DNA of 64,000 nt from Pseudonocardia endophytica (GTDB lineage: Bacteria; Actinomycetota; Actinomycetes; Mycobacteriales; Pseudonocardiaceae): NCBI RefSeq assembly GCF_004339565.1, contig NZ_SMFZ01000002.1:2418001-2482000 (forward strand). Direction: 5' to 3'. Both the position numbers and the translations under genes were made by a program. Below the pieces are notes generated by a model that had not been told where the DNA came from, did no database searches, and was given only the letters and a program-made list of their open reading frames with translations. Below, one piece after another: positions 18,052-27,100 of the stretch (position 1 is its first letter; each line of letters starts with the position of its first letter).

Positions 18052-20073
18052 TTGCCCGACCAGCCCGCACCGGACCCCGCCCTGGACCGCGACCGCCTCG
18101 CGGCCGCGGTCGAGGCCGGGAACATCCCGACCTTGCTCATGGTGCTGGCGCACCTGACCGGAGACGACCGCTGGCTCGACGATCCGTACAGGCCGACCCG
18201 CACCCGCGGGCTCGGGGAGCACGACGACGGCGGCCTGACGGCGGAGGCGCAGGCCGAGGTCCGTGCCGCGGCGGCCGATGCCATCACCGCCTGGCACGCG
18301 GGACGCCCGGCCGGCCTCCCCGAGCCCGGCGAGGCGCAACTACAGGTCATGATGAGCACCTGCATGGGCGAACCGGTACCGCCGGAGTACGCCAGCATGA
18401 TGATGGTCGAGATGGGGTTCCTGCGCCCGCCCGACCAGACCACGCCACGGACCGGAGCGGGCACGGCCGCGGTGCGGGGCGGCCCGGACGACCCGGCCCC
18501 CGCATCCCACGACGAGTTCACGGTGGCGATCATCGGAGCCGGTGTCGCGGGGCTGATCGCCGCTGTTCGGCTGCGGGAAGCGGGCATCCCGTTCGTCGTG
18601 CTGGAGAAGAACGACGACGTCGGCGGAACCTGGCTGGAGAACCGCTACCCGGGCGCCGGCGTCGACACGCCCAGCTACATCTACTCGTTCTCGTTCTACC
18701 AACGCGCCTGGACGAGCCATTACGGCAAACGCGACGAGGTCTTCCGGTACGTCCGCGACATGGCCGATCACTATCGACTCCGCGACTCGATCAGCTTCGG
18801 CTGCGAGGTCACCTCGGCCGCTTTCGACGACCGCACCCAGCACTGGACGGTGCGCTACACCCGCACCGACGGGACCACGACGACGCTCACCGCCAACGCG
18901 GTGATCACCGCTGTCGGCCTGCACAACCGACCCAAGGTGCCGAACCTGCCCGGCCTGGACTCCTTCTCGGGACCGCTGTTCCATACCGCACGCTGGCCCG
19001 CCGACCTCGACCTCGGCGGCCGCCGGGTCGCCGTGGTCGGCACCGGCGCGAGCGCCATGCAGGTCGTCCCGGCCGTCGCCGATCAGGTCGGGCACCTGAC
19101 CGTGTTCCAGCGCTCACCGCAATGGGTCGCCCCGGCAGAGAACTACTTCACCGCATTCAGCCCCGACGTGCACTGGCTGATGAACCACGTCCCGTTCTAC
19201 TACCAGTGGTACCGCTTCCGACTGGCCTGGACGTTCAACGACAGGAACCATGCGGCCTTTCAGAAGGACCCGGACTGGCCCCACCCGGAGCGGTCCCTGA
19301 ATCGGATCAACGACGGCCACCGCAGGTTCTTCGCCGACTACCTGCGCGATCAGCTCGCCGGGCGTGACGATCTCATCGAGAAGTGCCTTCCGGACTACCC
19401 GCCGTTCGGGAAACGCATCCTGCTCGACAACGGCTGGTACGCCGCGCTGCGGCGCGACGACGTCACCCTCGTCACCGAGCCGGTCGCTGGGATCACGGCC
19501 ACCGGCGTCCGTACCGCCGGCGGCGACGACCACCCCGCCGACGTCATCGTGCTCTCCACCGGGTTCGAGCAGCAACGCTTCCTGTACCCGATGCAGATCA
19601 CCGGCCGAGCCGGCGCCGACCTCCGATCGGTCTGGGAGGACGACGACGCCCGCGCCTACCTCGGGATCACCACACCCGGATTCCCGAACCTGTTCATGAC
19701 CTACGGCCCGAACACCAATCCCGGCGGCGGCAGCACGATCTTCATCCTCGAGTGTCAGGTCCACTACATCGTCCAGGCCCTGCAGCTCATGCTCGACCGC
19801 GGACTCGCGGCCATCGATTGTCGCCGCGAACCCTTCGACGACTACAACGTCCGCGTCGACGAGGCCCACAGCACGATGATCTGGACCCACCCCGGCATGG
19901 ACACCTACTACCGCAACTCCCGCGGCCGAGTCGTCACCAACATGCCGTGGCGGGTCGTCGACTACTGGCACATGACCCGCACCGTCGACCTCGACGACTA
20001 CACGGCCACGCCACGCAGCCAGGCATCCCGCTCGCGCAACATCCCGGGCACGGTGGTCCCGATTGTCCACTGA
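18052..20073 (+). CDS. Baeyer-Villiger monooxygenase, 4-hydroxyacetophenone-monooxygenase-like
   Basis: The product is 673 aa from TTG 18052, six bases after GGGAG; the frame is open further upstream but without a signal. Residues 1-125 are an N-terminal extension (AAAVEAGNIPTLLMVLAHLT, VMMSTCMGEPVPPEYASMMM) of the kind seen in HAPMO-type BVMOs. FAD-binding IIGAGVAGLIAAVRLREAG starts near 158, VGGTWLENRYPGAGVD near 190, the BVMO fingerprint FSGPLFHTARW near 304, and the NADPH fold VVGTGASAMQV near 328. It inserts oxygen beside a ketone to form an ester or lactone. The crotonase frame follows directly after its TGA. Confidence 0.88.
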   Translation: MPDQPAPDPALDRDRLAAAVEAGNIPTLLMVLAHLTGDDRWLDDPYRPTRTRGLGEHDDGGLTAEAQAEVRAAAADAITAWHAGRPAGLPEPGEAQLQVMMSTCMGEPVPPEYASMMMVEMGFLRPPDQTTPRTGAGTAAVRGGPDDPAPASHDEFTVAIIGAGVAGLIAAVRLREAGIPFVVLEKNDDVGGTWLENRYPGAGVDTPSYIYSFSFYQRAWTSHYGKRDEVFRYVRDMADHYRLRDSISFGCEVTSAAFDDRTQHWTVRYTRTDGTTTTLTANAVITAVGLHNRPKVPNLPGLDSFSGPLFHTARWPADLDLGGRRVAVVGTGASAMQVVPAVADQVGHLTVFQRSPQWVAPAENYFTAFSPDVHWLMNHVPFYYQWYRFRLAWTFNDRNHAAFQKDPDWPHPERSLNRINDGHRRFFADYLRDQLAGRDDLIEKCLPDYPPFGKRILLDNGWYAALRRDDVTLVTEPVAGITATGVRTAGGDDHPADVIVLSTGFEQQRFLYPMQITGRAGADLRSVWEDDDARAYLGITTPGFPNLFMTYGPNTNPGGGSTIFILECQVHYIVQALQLMLDRGLAAIDCRREPFDDYNVRVDEAHSTMIWTHPGMDTYYRNSRGRVVTNMPWRVVDYWHMTRTVDLDDYTATPRSQASRSRNIPGTVVPIVH

Positions 20074-20799
20074 ACCCGACCGGCACCGCCGTACGACGCC
20101 GTACGCGACGGGGCGGTCGCGACCCTCACCCTGAACCGAGCACCGGTCAACGCGCTCGACGCCGACGGCTACCGCAGCCTCACCCGCACGCTCGGCGCCC
20201 TCGACTCCGACCCGCACATTCGTGCCATCATCCTCACCGGCGCCGGTACGAAGGCATTCAGCGCGGGAACCGACACCCGCGCACTCGCCGATCCGGGATC
20301 GGTCGATCGGACCTGCGAGGCCGGACTGGCGTTCTTCGAGACCCTCTCCGTCCTGGAGACACCACTCGTCGGCGCCCTCAACGGGCCCGCCGTCGGCGGC
20401 GGCGCCATGATCGCCGCCGAGTGTGACGTCCTGGTCGCCGTTCGTGGCGCCCGGCTCGGAATCCCGGAACTCCGTCTCGGGTTCCCCGGCGCAGGCAGTC
20501 ACATCGGACGACTCGTTCCCCGGCCGGTCGCGCTCCGGATGCTCCTGCTCGGCGAGCAACCCGATGCCGGCCGACTTCTCGAGCTGGGGACGCTGGCCGC
20601 CGTCGTCGACACCATCGATCAGCTTCGCGCCGTCGCACATGACTACGCCGACACGATCGCCGAGCTCGACCCGGCCGCCGCGGGCCCGGCGCGCGCGATC
20701 CTGCGACGCCACGACGACCGCGCCGCCCTGGACGGCTACCGCGAGGAACTCGCCGTCCTCCGCCGGATCCTGACGGACGACCCCGGCGGAGGCCGCTAG
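20074..20799 (+). CDS. Crotonase (enoyl-CoA hydratase/isomerase) lacking a start codon
   Basis: A 241-codon crotonase frame begins immediately after the BVMO stop and in the same phase. Family features are all present: YDAVRDGAVATLTLNR at the start, oxyanion loop AFSAGTDTRAL, NGPAVGGGAMIAAECD, and the catalytic-Glu region GIPELRLGFPGAGS. No ATG, GTG or TTG occurs in frame before ATG 20407, which would delete the first half of the fold. Either the start codon was mutated, translation uses CTG/ATT, or TGA read-through makes a BVMO-crotonase fusion. If functional it would hydrate an enoyl-CoA. Confidence 0.6.
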   Translation, partial: TRPAPPYDAVRDGAVATLTLNRAPVNALDADGYRSLTRTLGALDSDPHIRAIILTGAGTKAFSAGTDTRALADPGSVDRTCEAGLAFFETLSVLETPLVGALNGPAVGGGAMIAAECDVLVAVRGARLGIPELRLGFPGAGSHIGRLVPRPVALRMLLLGEQPDAGRLLELGTLAAVVDTIDQLRAVAHDYADTIAELDPAAAGPARAILRRHDDRAALDGYREELAVLRRILTDDPGGGR

Positions 20800-20887
20800 C
20801 GGCGGGTACGGATCCGGCCGGCGTGGTCGTACGGCTCGTCGAGGCCGTCGTGCGGCCGGCGCCGTCGAGACGGTGCTGGCTCGGACC

Positions 20888-21490
20888 TCAACGCGGCAAC
20901 AGTCGCCCCAGCACCAGTTCGACCTGCTCACCGCGCAGTTGTTCGGCGCTCACCTCGCCGAGCAGGGCCCACTTCTTGAAGGACGGCATATGGCCGAGGA
21001 ACACGATGTCCATCGCGAGGACGGTCGCGTCGACGGGCTGGAAGACACCTCGACCGCAGCCACCGCGGATGAGGTCGGCGAAGACGTCGGCGATGGCCTT
21101 CTCGCGCTGCATGAAGAAGCGTTGGGCGTCGTCGGGCAGTCGACGGTACTCGCGGTAGACCATCGCGATCTGGGCGCGCTGGTTCTCGCACTCGCGTAGA
21201 TAGAGGTCGATCGCGGACCGGAGTTTGGCCTCGTGGGACTCGTCGCCGGCGGCGATCTCCCCGAGCTGCTCGCGCACGCCGTCGTAGATCCCGCGACAGA
21301 CCATCACCAGCAGGTCGGTCTTCGTCGTGATGTAGCGGTACATCCCGCCGACGCTGAGTCCGGCTGCCTCGGCGATGTCGCTGACCGAGAGGTTGTCGAA
21401 CCCGTGCCGGATGATCTCGACGGAGGCCGCCTGGGTGATGAGGTCGAGCCGTTCCGTGGAGCGTTTGGTCGGCCCACGCTGCCCGCTCAT
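20888..21490 (-). CDS. TetR family regulator (KstR2/PaaR-like C-terminal domain)
   Basis: The product is 200 aa from ATG 21490. The HTH reads LITQAASVEIIRHGFDNLSV followed by IAEAAGLSVGGMYRYITTKTDLLVMV. The C-terminal region (YREYRRLPDDAQRFFMQREK, LAMDIVFLGHMPSFKKWALL) resembles TetR_C domains of regulators of CoA-ester degradation. It converges on the crotonase and precedes the CoA ligase/ThDP genes on the same strand. It probably controls that catabolic block, sensing an acyl-CoA (inference). Confidence 0.83.
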   Translation of the reverse strand: MSGQRGPTKRSTERLDLITQAASVEIIRHGFDNLSVSDIAEAAGLSVGGMYRYITTKTDLLVMVCRGIYDGVREQLGEIAAGDESHEAKLRSAIDLYLRECENQRAQIAMVYREYRRLPDDAQRFFMQREKAIADVFADLIRGGCGRGVFQPVDATVLAMDIVFLGHMPSFKKWALLGEVSAEQLRGEQVELVLGRLLPR

Positions 21491-21665
21491 CTGAACCCTC
21501 GCTCGTCGTCGTTCGCCCGTCGGGCCGTCGTCCCAGGTCAAACCTAGCAAGTGCTCGGGTCGATCGAGCGACGGTCCGCTCGCGTCCGGGCGCCAGCGGA
21601 GAGAACCGGCCTCCGGGCGCCATGGAGTCGTCCCGATCTGGTGTGGTCGACGGCCTGGAAGCTTG

Positions 21666-23039
21666 TCAGCCGCGCCGGTCGATGACCCGGCGCGCCTTGA
21701 AGACCTGGGCCTCGAAGGTGCCTTCGTCGACCAGGCGCACGGCTGTGCGAACCATCAGACGGTCCTTGAGGCCCGCTTCGAGCTCGGCGACGGAGCGGGC
21801 GGCGTCCGGACCGTCGGGGTCCAGCGGCGACTCCAGTTCGACCCGGAGTTCGTCGAGGTCTCCGACGCGTTCGACGATGACACGGTATTCGCCCCCGCCG
21901 GCCGGGTGGTCGCGTAGGACGGCGTCGATCGCGCTGGGATAGACGTTCGCGCCGCGGATGAGCAGCATGTCGTCGAGCCGGCCGTACACGCCCCTGGGCA
22001 GACGCGGGTAGGTACGCCCGCACGGGCACGGTTCCTCGGACAGGACCCCCTCGTCCCCGAGCCAGAACCGGATCATCGGTTGGGAGTCACGCCAGAGGTG
22101 CGTCGCGACGACGGCGCCGCTGGTACCGGCCGGCACCGCGACGTTCGGATCGTCGCGGTCCACGACCTCGGTGTAGTTCTCGTCCTGGATCAGGTGGACC
22201 CCACCATCGGCGTGGCGGCATCCGACGTTGGCATAGAAGGGATGCATCTCGGAGGAGGCGCCGGCACCGAGATCGATGACGACCGGCCCGCCGAGGGTGC
22301 TGGAGATGGCGTGACGGATCTCGGGCGAGCTGCCGCCGGGCTCGCCGGCGACGATGACGGCCCGCAGCGAGGCCGTGTTCATGTCGAGACCGAGCTCCAC
22401 AGCGCGCCGGCCCAGGTGCAGGGCATAGGACGGCGTCGCGACCAGTGCGTCGATCTTCAGATTGAGCATCTGCTGGAGCTGCTGGTCGGTCGGCATGAGA
22501 CTGCCGACCGGGAAAGCGCCGGCTCCGAGGAACTCGCAGGCCTGCAGCAGGCCCCATCCGCCGAGGAACAGACCGAAGGGGAACGAGATCTGCACGAGGT
22601 CGTCGGGCCGGACCCCGGCCGACCACAGCGCCATCCTGCACACCTCCTCGGTGCGCAGCCAGTCGTTGCCGGAGATGCCGTACAGCGTCGGGACCCCGGA
22701 CGTGCCGGACGAGCCGTGCACGCGCGCGATGTCGGCGCGGTCGACACCCAGATAGGTGCCGAACGGGGGGCTCGCGAGCTGGTCGGCGACGAGCATCTTC
22801 TTCGTGACGATCGGCACGAGCCTGGTGAAGTCCTCCAGCGACCGCACGTGAGCGGGGTGGAACCCGTGCTCGTCGTAGTGCTTCCGGTAGAACGGAATCG
22901 TCGAGTACGCGTAGTGGAGCTGGTGCTGGACTCGTTCGAGAACGACCTTCTCGCGCTCGGCCGGTGGCATCGTCTCCCGGGCCGAGTTCCAGAACTCCTC
23001 CGTGGCATCACTGCCGGGAGCTCGTGTCTGCATCGTCAT
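21666..23039 (-). CDS. PaaK-like phenylacetate-CoA ligase family protein
   Basis: The product is 457 aa, with CGGAG nine bases before the ATG. The PaaK layout is clear: N-terminal RVQHQLHYAYSTIPFYRKHY, P-loop HGSSGTSGVPTLYG (about 120), the DLGAGASSEMHPFYANVGC segment, the Cys-rich EEPCPCGRTYPRLP, and GRLDDMLLIRGANVYPSAID before the C-terminal domain. These enzymes adenylate an aryl or acyl carboxylate and transfer it to CoA. It is followed on the same strand by nothing but TetR, and preceded 95 bases upstream by the ThDP enzyme, so the two may form an operon. Confidence 0.85.
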   Translation of the reverse strand: MTMQTRAPGSDATEEFWNSARETMPPAEREKVVLERVQHQLHYAYSTIPFYRKHYDEHGFHPAHVRSLEDFTRLVPIVTKKMLVADQLASPPFGTYLGVDRADIARVHGSSGTSGVPTLYGISGNDWLRTEEVCRMALWSAGVRPDDLVQISFPFGLFLGGWGLLQACEFLGAGAFPVGSLMPTDQQLQQMLNLKIDALVATPSYALHLGRRAVELGLDMNTASLRAVIVAGEPGGSSPEIRHAISSTLGGPVVIDLGAGASSEMHPFYANVGCRHADGGVHLIQDENYTEVVDRDDPNVAVPAGTSGAVVATHLWRDSQPMIRFWLGDEGVLSEEPCPCGRTYPRLPRGVYGRLDDMLLIRGANVYPSAIDAVLRDHPAGGGEYRVIVERVGDLDELRVELESPLDPDGPDAARSVAELEAGLKDRLMVRTAVRLVDEGTFEAQVFKARRVIDRRG

Positions 23040-23134
23040 GGTGCTGATCTCCGTTGATTCACCTCGAACGCTCGCCCCGTCCCGTCTGAACGGATCGGAC
23101 GGAGCGCGAGCGTTCCTCTGAGCTGCTGGGGCGT

Positions 23135-25075
23135 CTAGTACCGGTAGCCGGAGGTCACCGCGAGTTCTTCGAGATCGCTCTCGGGGTGCCCACACAGCTC
23201 GGCGATGAAGGACAGGGGGATCCGGGTGCCGTTGTCCAGGGCCGACTTGTGCAACCGCAGCGCCTCGACCTTGGACAGGGCGCGGAAGTGGGCGATCAGG
23301 TTGTCCGAGAGGTCGTCGATCCCGCGCGAGTAGAACTCGCCGATCTTGAGGCGCAGCCATGGCACCGAGGACTCGATGCTCTCGGAATCCGCGACGACGT
23401 TGAGCACGGCGACCTTGCCCGAGTCGAGCGCCCGCCGCAGCGCCGGCCGTAGGTCGGCGGCGTGTTCGACGTGCTCGACGTGGCAGCCGAACGGCTCGAA
23501 GACCCGGTCGTAGCGCAGCCCGGGAGTCATGTCCCAGGAACCGATGTCGGGTTGGATGTCCTCGCGCATCAGCGAGTTGCCGCCCCACGAGCTGTTGTTC
23601 AGCACGACCAGCACAGCGGGCACGTCGTAGCGGATCAGCGTCTCGATGTCCATGCCGGCCAGGCCGATCCCGCCGTCACCGATGAGGCTGATGATCTGAC
23701 TGCCGGGGCGGGCGACTCCGGCCCCGAAGGCCATCCCGACACCCTGACCGAGCGCCACCCGCGGGCCGGCGTCGAGGATCTGTGCCGGCCGCACAGCGCT
23801 GACCGCGTCGGTCAGGTAGAGCGATCCCTGGTAGGAGTCGTAGATGATCGTCGCGTCCTGGTCGGCCTCGTCGGCGATCGCCTGGGCCAGCTCATAGGTG
23901 TGGATCGGCTCGCGGTCGCGCACGACATTCAGGTGGGCGGCCCGGTTCTCGGTGAACGCCGACCGTGCCGACTCCACACGGGCCAGCCAGTCCGGCCTGG
24001 AGACCGGCTCGTCGGTGGCCCGCTCGGCCTTGAGGCCCTCCAGGATCTGACGCAGCACGAGCTTGCTCGAGCCGACCAGGTCGGCCCGGGAGTCGAGGCC
24101 CCACCACAGGTCCTCGGCGGTCTCCTGGATCTGGATGTACGTCGCGGTGTCGGGGGTCGGCCAGTCCGGCGGCTCGAACCACGACTCGAGCTCACCAGCC
24201 CGCAGGCCGACGACGAGCACCGTGTCCGCGGCGCGCAGCAGCTGTCCGCGATAGCCAGCGGCGACGGCCAGGGGATGCTTCTCGCTGATCGCGCCGCGCG
24301 CGGTGCGCCGGGAACCGGTCGGAGCGTTGAGGTACTCGGCCAGCTCGACGAGCTCGCCGGACCCGTCCGACCAGTACACACCGTCACCGGCCAGCAGGAT
24401 CGGGCGCTCGGCAGCGGCCAGGATCTCGACCGCGTCGGCCACTCGGGCCGGGTCGGCCTGGGTCTGCGGGACGACCGGCGTGAACCCGTTGCCCGGGATG
24501 TACTTGCGCTGCACCGCTTCACCGTGGGCGAACTGGTTGTTCAACGGGAACTCGAGCACCACCGGGCCCGCCGGGTAGCTGACCGAGTCGGTGATCGCTT
24601 TGTGTACCCAGTAGGAGTTGAGCTCCCAGTCGGTCATGCGGTGGGTCCACTTCGCGACGGTCGTGAACGCCTCCGCGGCGTAACCCTCCTGCAGGATGCC
24701 GAGGTGGTCACCCGCGGTGCCGTGCTGTCCGACGAGCAGCAGGATCGGGCTGCGCGTGCCGATGCCCTGTGAGAGCGACGACAGGGCGTTCGCCATACCG
24801 GCCGACGCAGACACGAAGAACACGCCCGGCTTGCGCGTCATCCGCCCGTAGGCCTCAGCGGCGAACCCGGCAGCCTGCTCGTGGCGGAAGTGCCACATAC
24901 GGGCACCGAGCCGGACGGCCTCCTCGATGACCGGGTTGATGTAGCCGTGAATCCCGAACAGGTCGGTCACGCCGTTGTCGACCAGTGCCTGTGCCGCTTC
25001 GCGCGCGCCCGTGCGGTGCTCGTGGCGGCCGAACGCGGGAGCAAGCCCGGTGAACGACGGGTCTACTGCGGACAT
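23135..25075 (-). CDS. Thiamine-diphosphate enzyme (acetolactate synthase/2-hydroxyacyl-CoA lyase superfamily)
   Basis: The product is 646 aa, with GGGGAGAG directly before the ATG. The pyrimidine domain carries FRHEQAAGFAAEAYGRMTRK, with the catalytic Glu. The central domain includes ERPILLAGDGVYWS. The pyrophosphate domain has IISLIGDGGIGLAGMDIETL with VVLNNSSWGG, the GDG...NN signature. About 80 residues follow the normal end of the fold (after VAVLNVVADSESIE), an unusual C-terminal extension. With the adjacent CoA ligase it could cleave or make a C-C bond in a 2-hydroxyacyl-CoA (inference). Oxalyl-CoA decarboxylase or benzaldehyde lyase activity are alternatives. Confidence 0.82.
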   Translation of the reverse strand: MSAVDPSFTGLAPAFGRHEHRTGAREAAQALVDNGVTDLFGIHGYINPVIEEAVRLGARMWHFRHEQAAGFAAEAYGRMTRKPGVFFVSASAGMANALSSLSQGIGTRSPILLLVGQHGTAGDHLGILQEGYAAEAFTTVAKWTHRMTDWELNSYWVHKAITDSVSYPAGPVVLEFPLNNQFAHGEAVQRKYIPGNGFTPVVPQTQADPARVADAVEILAAAERPILLAGDGVYWSDGSGELVELAEYLNAPTGSRRTARGAISEKHPLAVAAGYRGQLLRAADTVLVVGLRAGELESWFEPPDWPTPDTATYIQIQETAEDLWWGLDSRADLVGSSKLVLRQILEGLKAERATDEPVSRPDWLARVESARSAFTENRAAHLNVVRDREPIHTYELAQAIADEADQDATIIYDSYQGSLYLTDAVSAVRPAQILDAGPRVALGQGVGMAFGAGVARPGSQIISLIGDGGIGLAGMDIETLIRYDVPAVLVVLNNSSWGGNSLMREDIQPDIGSWDMTPGLRYDRVFEPFGCHVEHVEHAADLRPALRRALDSGKVAVLNVVADSESIESSVPWLRLKIGEFYSRGIDDLSDNLIAHFRALSKVEALRLHKSALDNGTRIPLSFIAELCGHPESDLEELAVTSGYRY

Positions 25076-25487
25076 TCTCTCCCCGATCTGCGCTCGCCGG
25101 CTCTCATGAGCGGCTGCGCCTGTGGAACGTCGACTCCACGCTCACGAACTCGTTCCCGCCGCCCGCGGCCTGTGGCGTCGGCAAGGAGCCCGCTGTGCCA
25201 AGGCGGTCTCCTGCGTGTCGTGATGGTCGGCCGCCGTTGTCAGCCTGAGCGTTCAGTCGCATCACTTGATGACCTGACTGTGGAAAAATAGCCGCTCAGC
25301 GACGTACATGCAATAGGATGCGAGCGATCGTTCGCTTGTTAGAAGGTCGGCAGCTGCGGTGCAACGGGCTCGCGACGGGGGGCGTCCACGGGCTCGCCAG
25401 CTGTGCTTGCGCTTTCAATCAAAGATGGCGATCGTGGGCAGATATCGATTTGTGCCTCTACCAGGCACCTACGGCGAGGGGAGCAGC
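25076..25487. other. Divergent intergenic region with a 16-bp near-palindrome
   Basis: About 410 bases separate the ThDP enzyme (minus) and the NAD(P)-binding protein (plus). At 25320-25335, GCGAGCGATCGTTCGC matches its own reverse complement at 14 of 16 positions and follows the AT-rich stretch ending CATGCAATAGGAT. This looks like a TetR-type operator beside a promoter. I see no gene in the rest. Confidence 0.45.
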
Positions 25488-26027
25488 GTGAGGATCACGG
25501 TCATCGGCCGCGGCAGCGTCGGGGGAGGGCTCGCCCGTCTCTGGGCGGCCGCCGGACACGAGGTCACCGGACTCGGGAAGGACGGCGGTAGCGCCGAGGG
25601 CTCCGACGTCGTGGTCGTCGCGGTACCCGGAGCGGCCATCGCCGGGGCGCTGGCCGGGGTGTCCGGGATCGCCGGGCAGCCCGTGATCGACGCGACGAAC
25701 GTGTACGGCGCCCGCGACGAGCGCTTCGCCTCGAACGCGGAGCAGATCAAGTCGATCACCGGCAGCCCGGTGGCCAAGTCGTTCAACGTCAACTTCGCCT
25801 CCGAGTACCCGCGCATCTCCGAGCAGGAGATCCCGCCGGGAAACCTGGTCGCCGCGGACGAGGGCGCGCGCGACGCCGCCGAGCGGCTCAACCGCGACGC
25901 CGGCTACGAACCGGTGTACGTCGGGGACCTGCGGTTCGCCCGCATGATGGAGGACATGGCGCCGCTGGTGATCGCGGTCGCCGGCGAGCTCGGGCCGTAC
26001 TTCTACCGCTTCGCGCCGTCCCGCTGA
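25488..26027 (+). CDS. NADPH:F420 oxidoreductase-like NAD(P)-binding protein
   Basis: The product is 179 aa from a GTG preceded by GGGGAG. It is a single Rossmann domain: RITVIGRGSVGGGLARLWAA at the N-terminus (GRGSVG in place of the usual GxGxxG), SDVVVVAVPGAAI, VIDATNVYG and VAKSFNVNFASEYP. This matches the FNO/coenzyme F420-dependent NADP reductase-like family, which moves hydride between F420 and NADP. It is shorter than archaeal Fno (about 220 aa). It stands alone, divergent from the ThDP gene and convergent with a methyltransferase. Confidence 0.8.
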   Translation: MRITVIGRGSVGGGLARLWAAAGHEVTGLGKDGGSAEGSDVVVVAVPGAAIAGALAGVSGIAGQPVIDATNVYGARDERFASNAEQIKSITGSPVAKSFNVNFASEYPRISEQEIPPGNLVAADEGARDAAERLNRDAGYEPVYVGDLRFARMMEDMAPLVIAVAGELGPYFYRFAPSR

Positions 26028-26042
26028 ACCGTCGCCCGAACC

Positions 26043-26080
26043 GCCGGTGCGCGGAAGGCCCGGTCCTCCAGCGCACCGGC
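26043..26080. terminator. Inverted repeat between convergent genes
   Basis: GCCGGTGCGC at 26043-26052 pairs perfectly with GCGCACCGGC at 26071-26080 across an 18-base loop. It lies 16 bases after the NAD(P)-binding protein stop and before the convergent methyltransferase stop, so it could terminate both. Confidence 0.45.
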
Positions 26081-26147
26081 GAGCGGTCGCCGCCGGCGGC
26101 TCGGGTCCTGGCAGGGGCCATCGCATGCAGTCGGCGGCCGTCCGAGG

Positions 26148-26963
26148 TCATCGCAGCGTGTAGAGGTTCATCGCGTATGTGTTCACCAGCGGTGGGGCGA
26201 GCCGCGCCAGCAGCGGCATCCCGTACCGGAACCGGTGGGGCCAGCCGCGGGCGACCTCGGGCTGTGGTGTCGCGAAGGTTCGGCTGTCGAGCAGGCGCAG
26301 TCCCCAGGCTTCGATGGACGCGGGGTCGTCGCAGACCCACCGCATCCGCGCGGACAGCGTCTTGAACACCGGGTTGCGGTCCTGGTTGCCCATCATCGCG
26401 CGGCCGCCGGTGTCGAAGCTCAACCAGCTTCCGGGAAACCGCTCGCCGAGTTGGCGGACAGCGGTGCGCACCTCGTGCTCGGGGAGGTAGAGCAGTACCG
26501 CCTCGCTGACGAACAAGTACGGACCGGGCGCGTCCGCGACCTGGTCGAACCAGTCGACGTCCAGCACCGAGCCGGCGATCATGGTGGCGCGGTCGGTGTC
26601 GTCGAAGAACTTGCGGCGCAGGGCGATCGAGTCCGGGAGGTCGAGGTCGAACCAGCGGGCCCGGCCGTTGTCCAGGCGGTCAGAGCGGGTGTTGAGCCCG
26701 GACCCCAGCTCCACCACCGTCCCGGCCGGGTGCTCCCGGAGGAACCGGCTCACCCAGCCGTCGAAGATCGCGGTCCGCAGCACGGAGCCCGCCAGCGATG
26801 GGCCGGTGAACGTCGAGAAGTCGTAGTCGATCCGCTCGACGAGCTCCACCGCCTTCTGATCGCCCAGCACCGGGTTCCGGGACCGGGCGTCGCGGGCCCG
26901 TCCGTACAGCGGAATGAGCAGTGTCTCCTGCACCGTGCCGAGCTCGACCGGCTCCTTGACCAC
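26148..26963 (-). CDS. Class I SAM-dependent methyltransferase (LCMT/PPM1-like)
   Basis: The product is 271 aa. SAM motif I is TVVELGSGLNTRSDRLDN near residue 86, followed by ARWFDLDLPDSIALRRKFF and AVLLYLPEHEVRTAVRQL. These are the hallmarks of the leucine-carboxyl-methyltransferase-like family that also includes many polyketide O-methyltransferases of actinomycetes. The C-terminus (PHRFRYGMPLLARLAPPL) is hydrophobic. It is monocistronic, flanked by a convergent gene and the PPOX gene upstream. Substrate unknown. Confidence 0.82.
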   Translation of the reverse strand: MVKEPVELGTVQETLLIPLYGRARDARSRNPVLGDQKAVELVERIDYDFSTFTGPSLAGSVLRTAIFDGWVSRFLREHPAGTVVELGSGLNTRSDRLDNGRARWFDLDLPDSIALRRKFFDDTDRATMIAGSVLDVDWFDQVADAPGPYLFVSEAVLLYLPEHEVRTAVRQLGERFPGSWLSFDTGGRAMMGNQDRNPVFKTLSARMRWVCDDPASIEAWGLRLLDSRTFATPQPEVARGWPHRFRYGMPLLARLAPPLVNTYAMNLYTLR

Positions 26964-27100
26964 GACCCCTCCCCACCGTCAGGCGTTAGGGTCACCTAAG
27001 TCGAAGTCGCGCAGAGGGGCAAGCCCGGCAGGGGGAGCGGCGCGGAGAACGGCGTAGGCGGCGCTCGCCGGAGCCGGATGCCCGGAAGGCCGGTCCGGCG

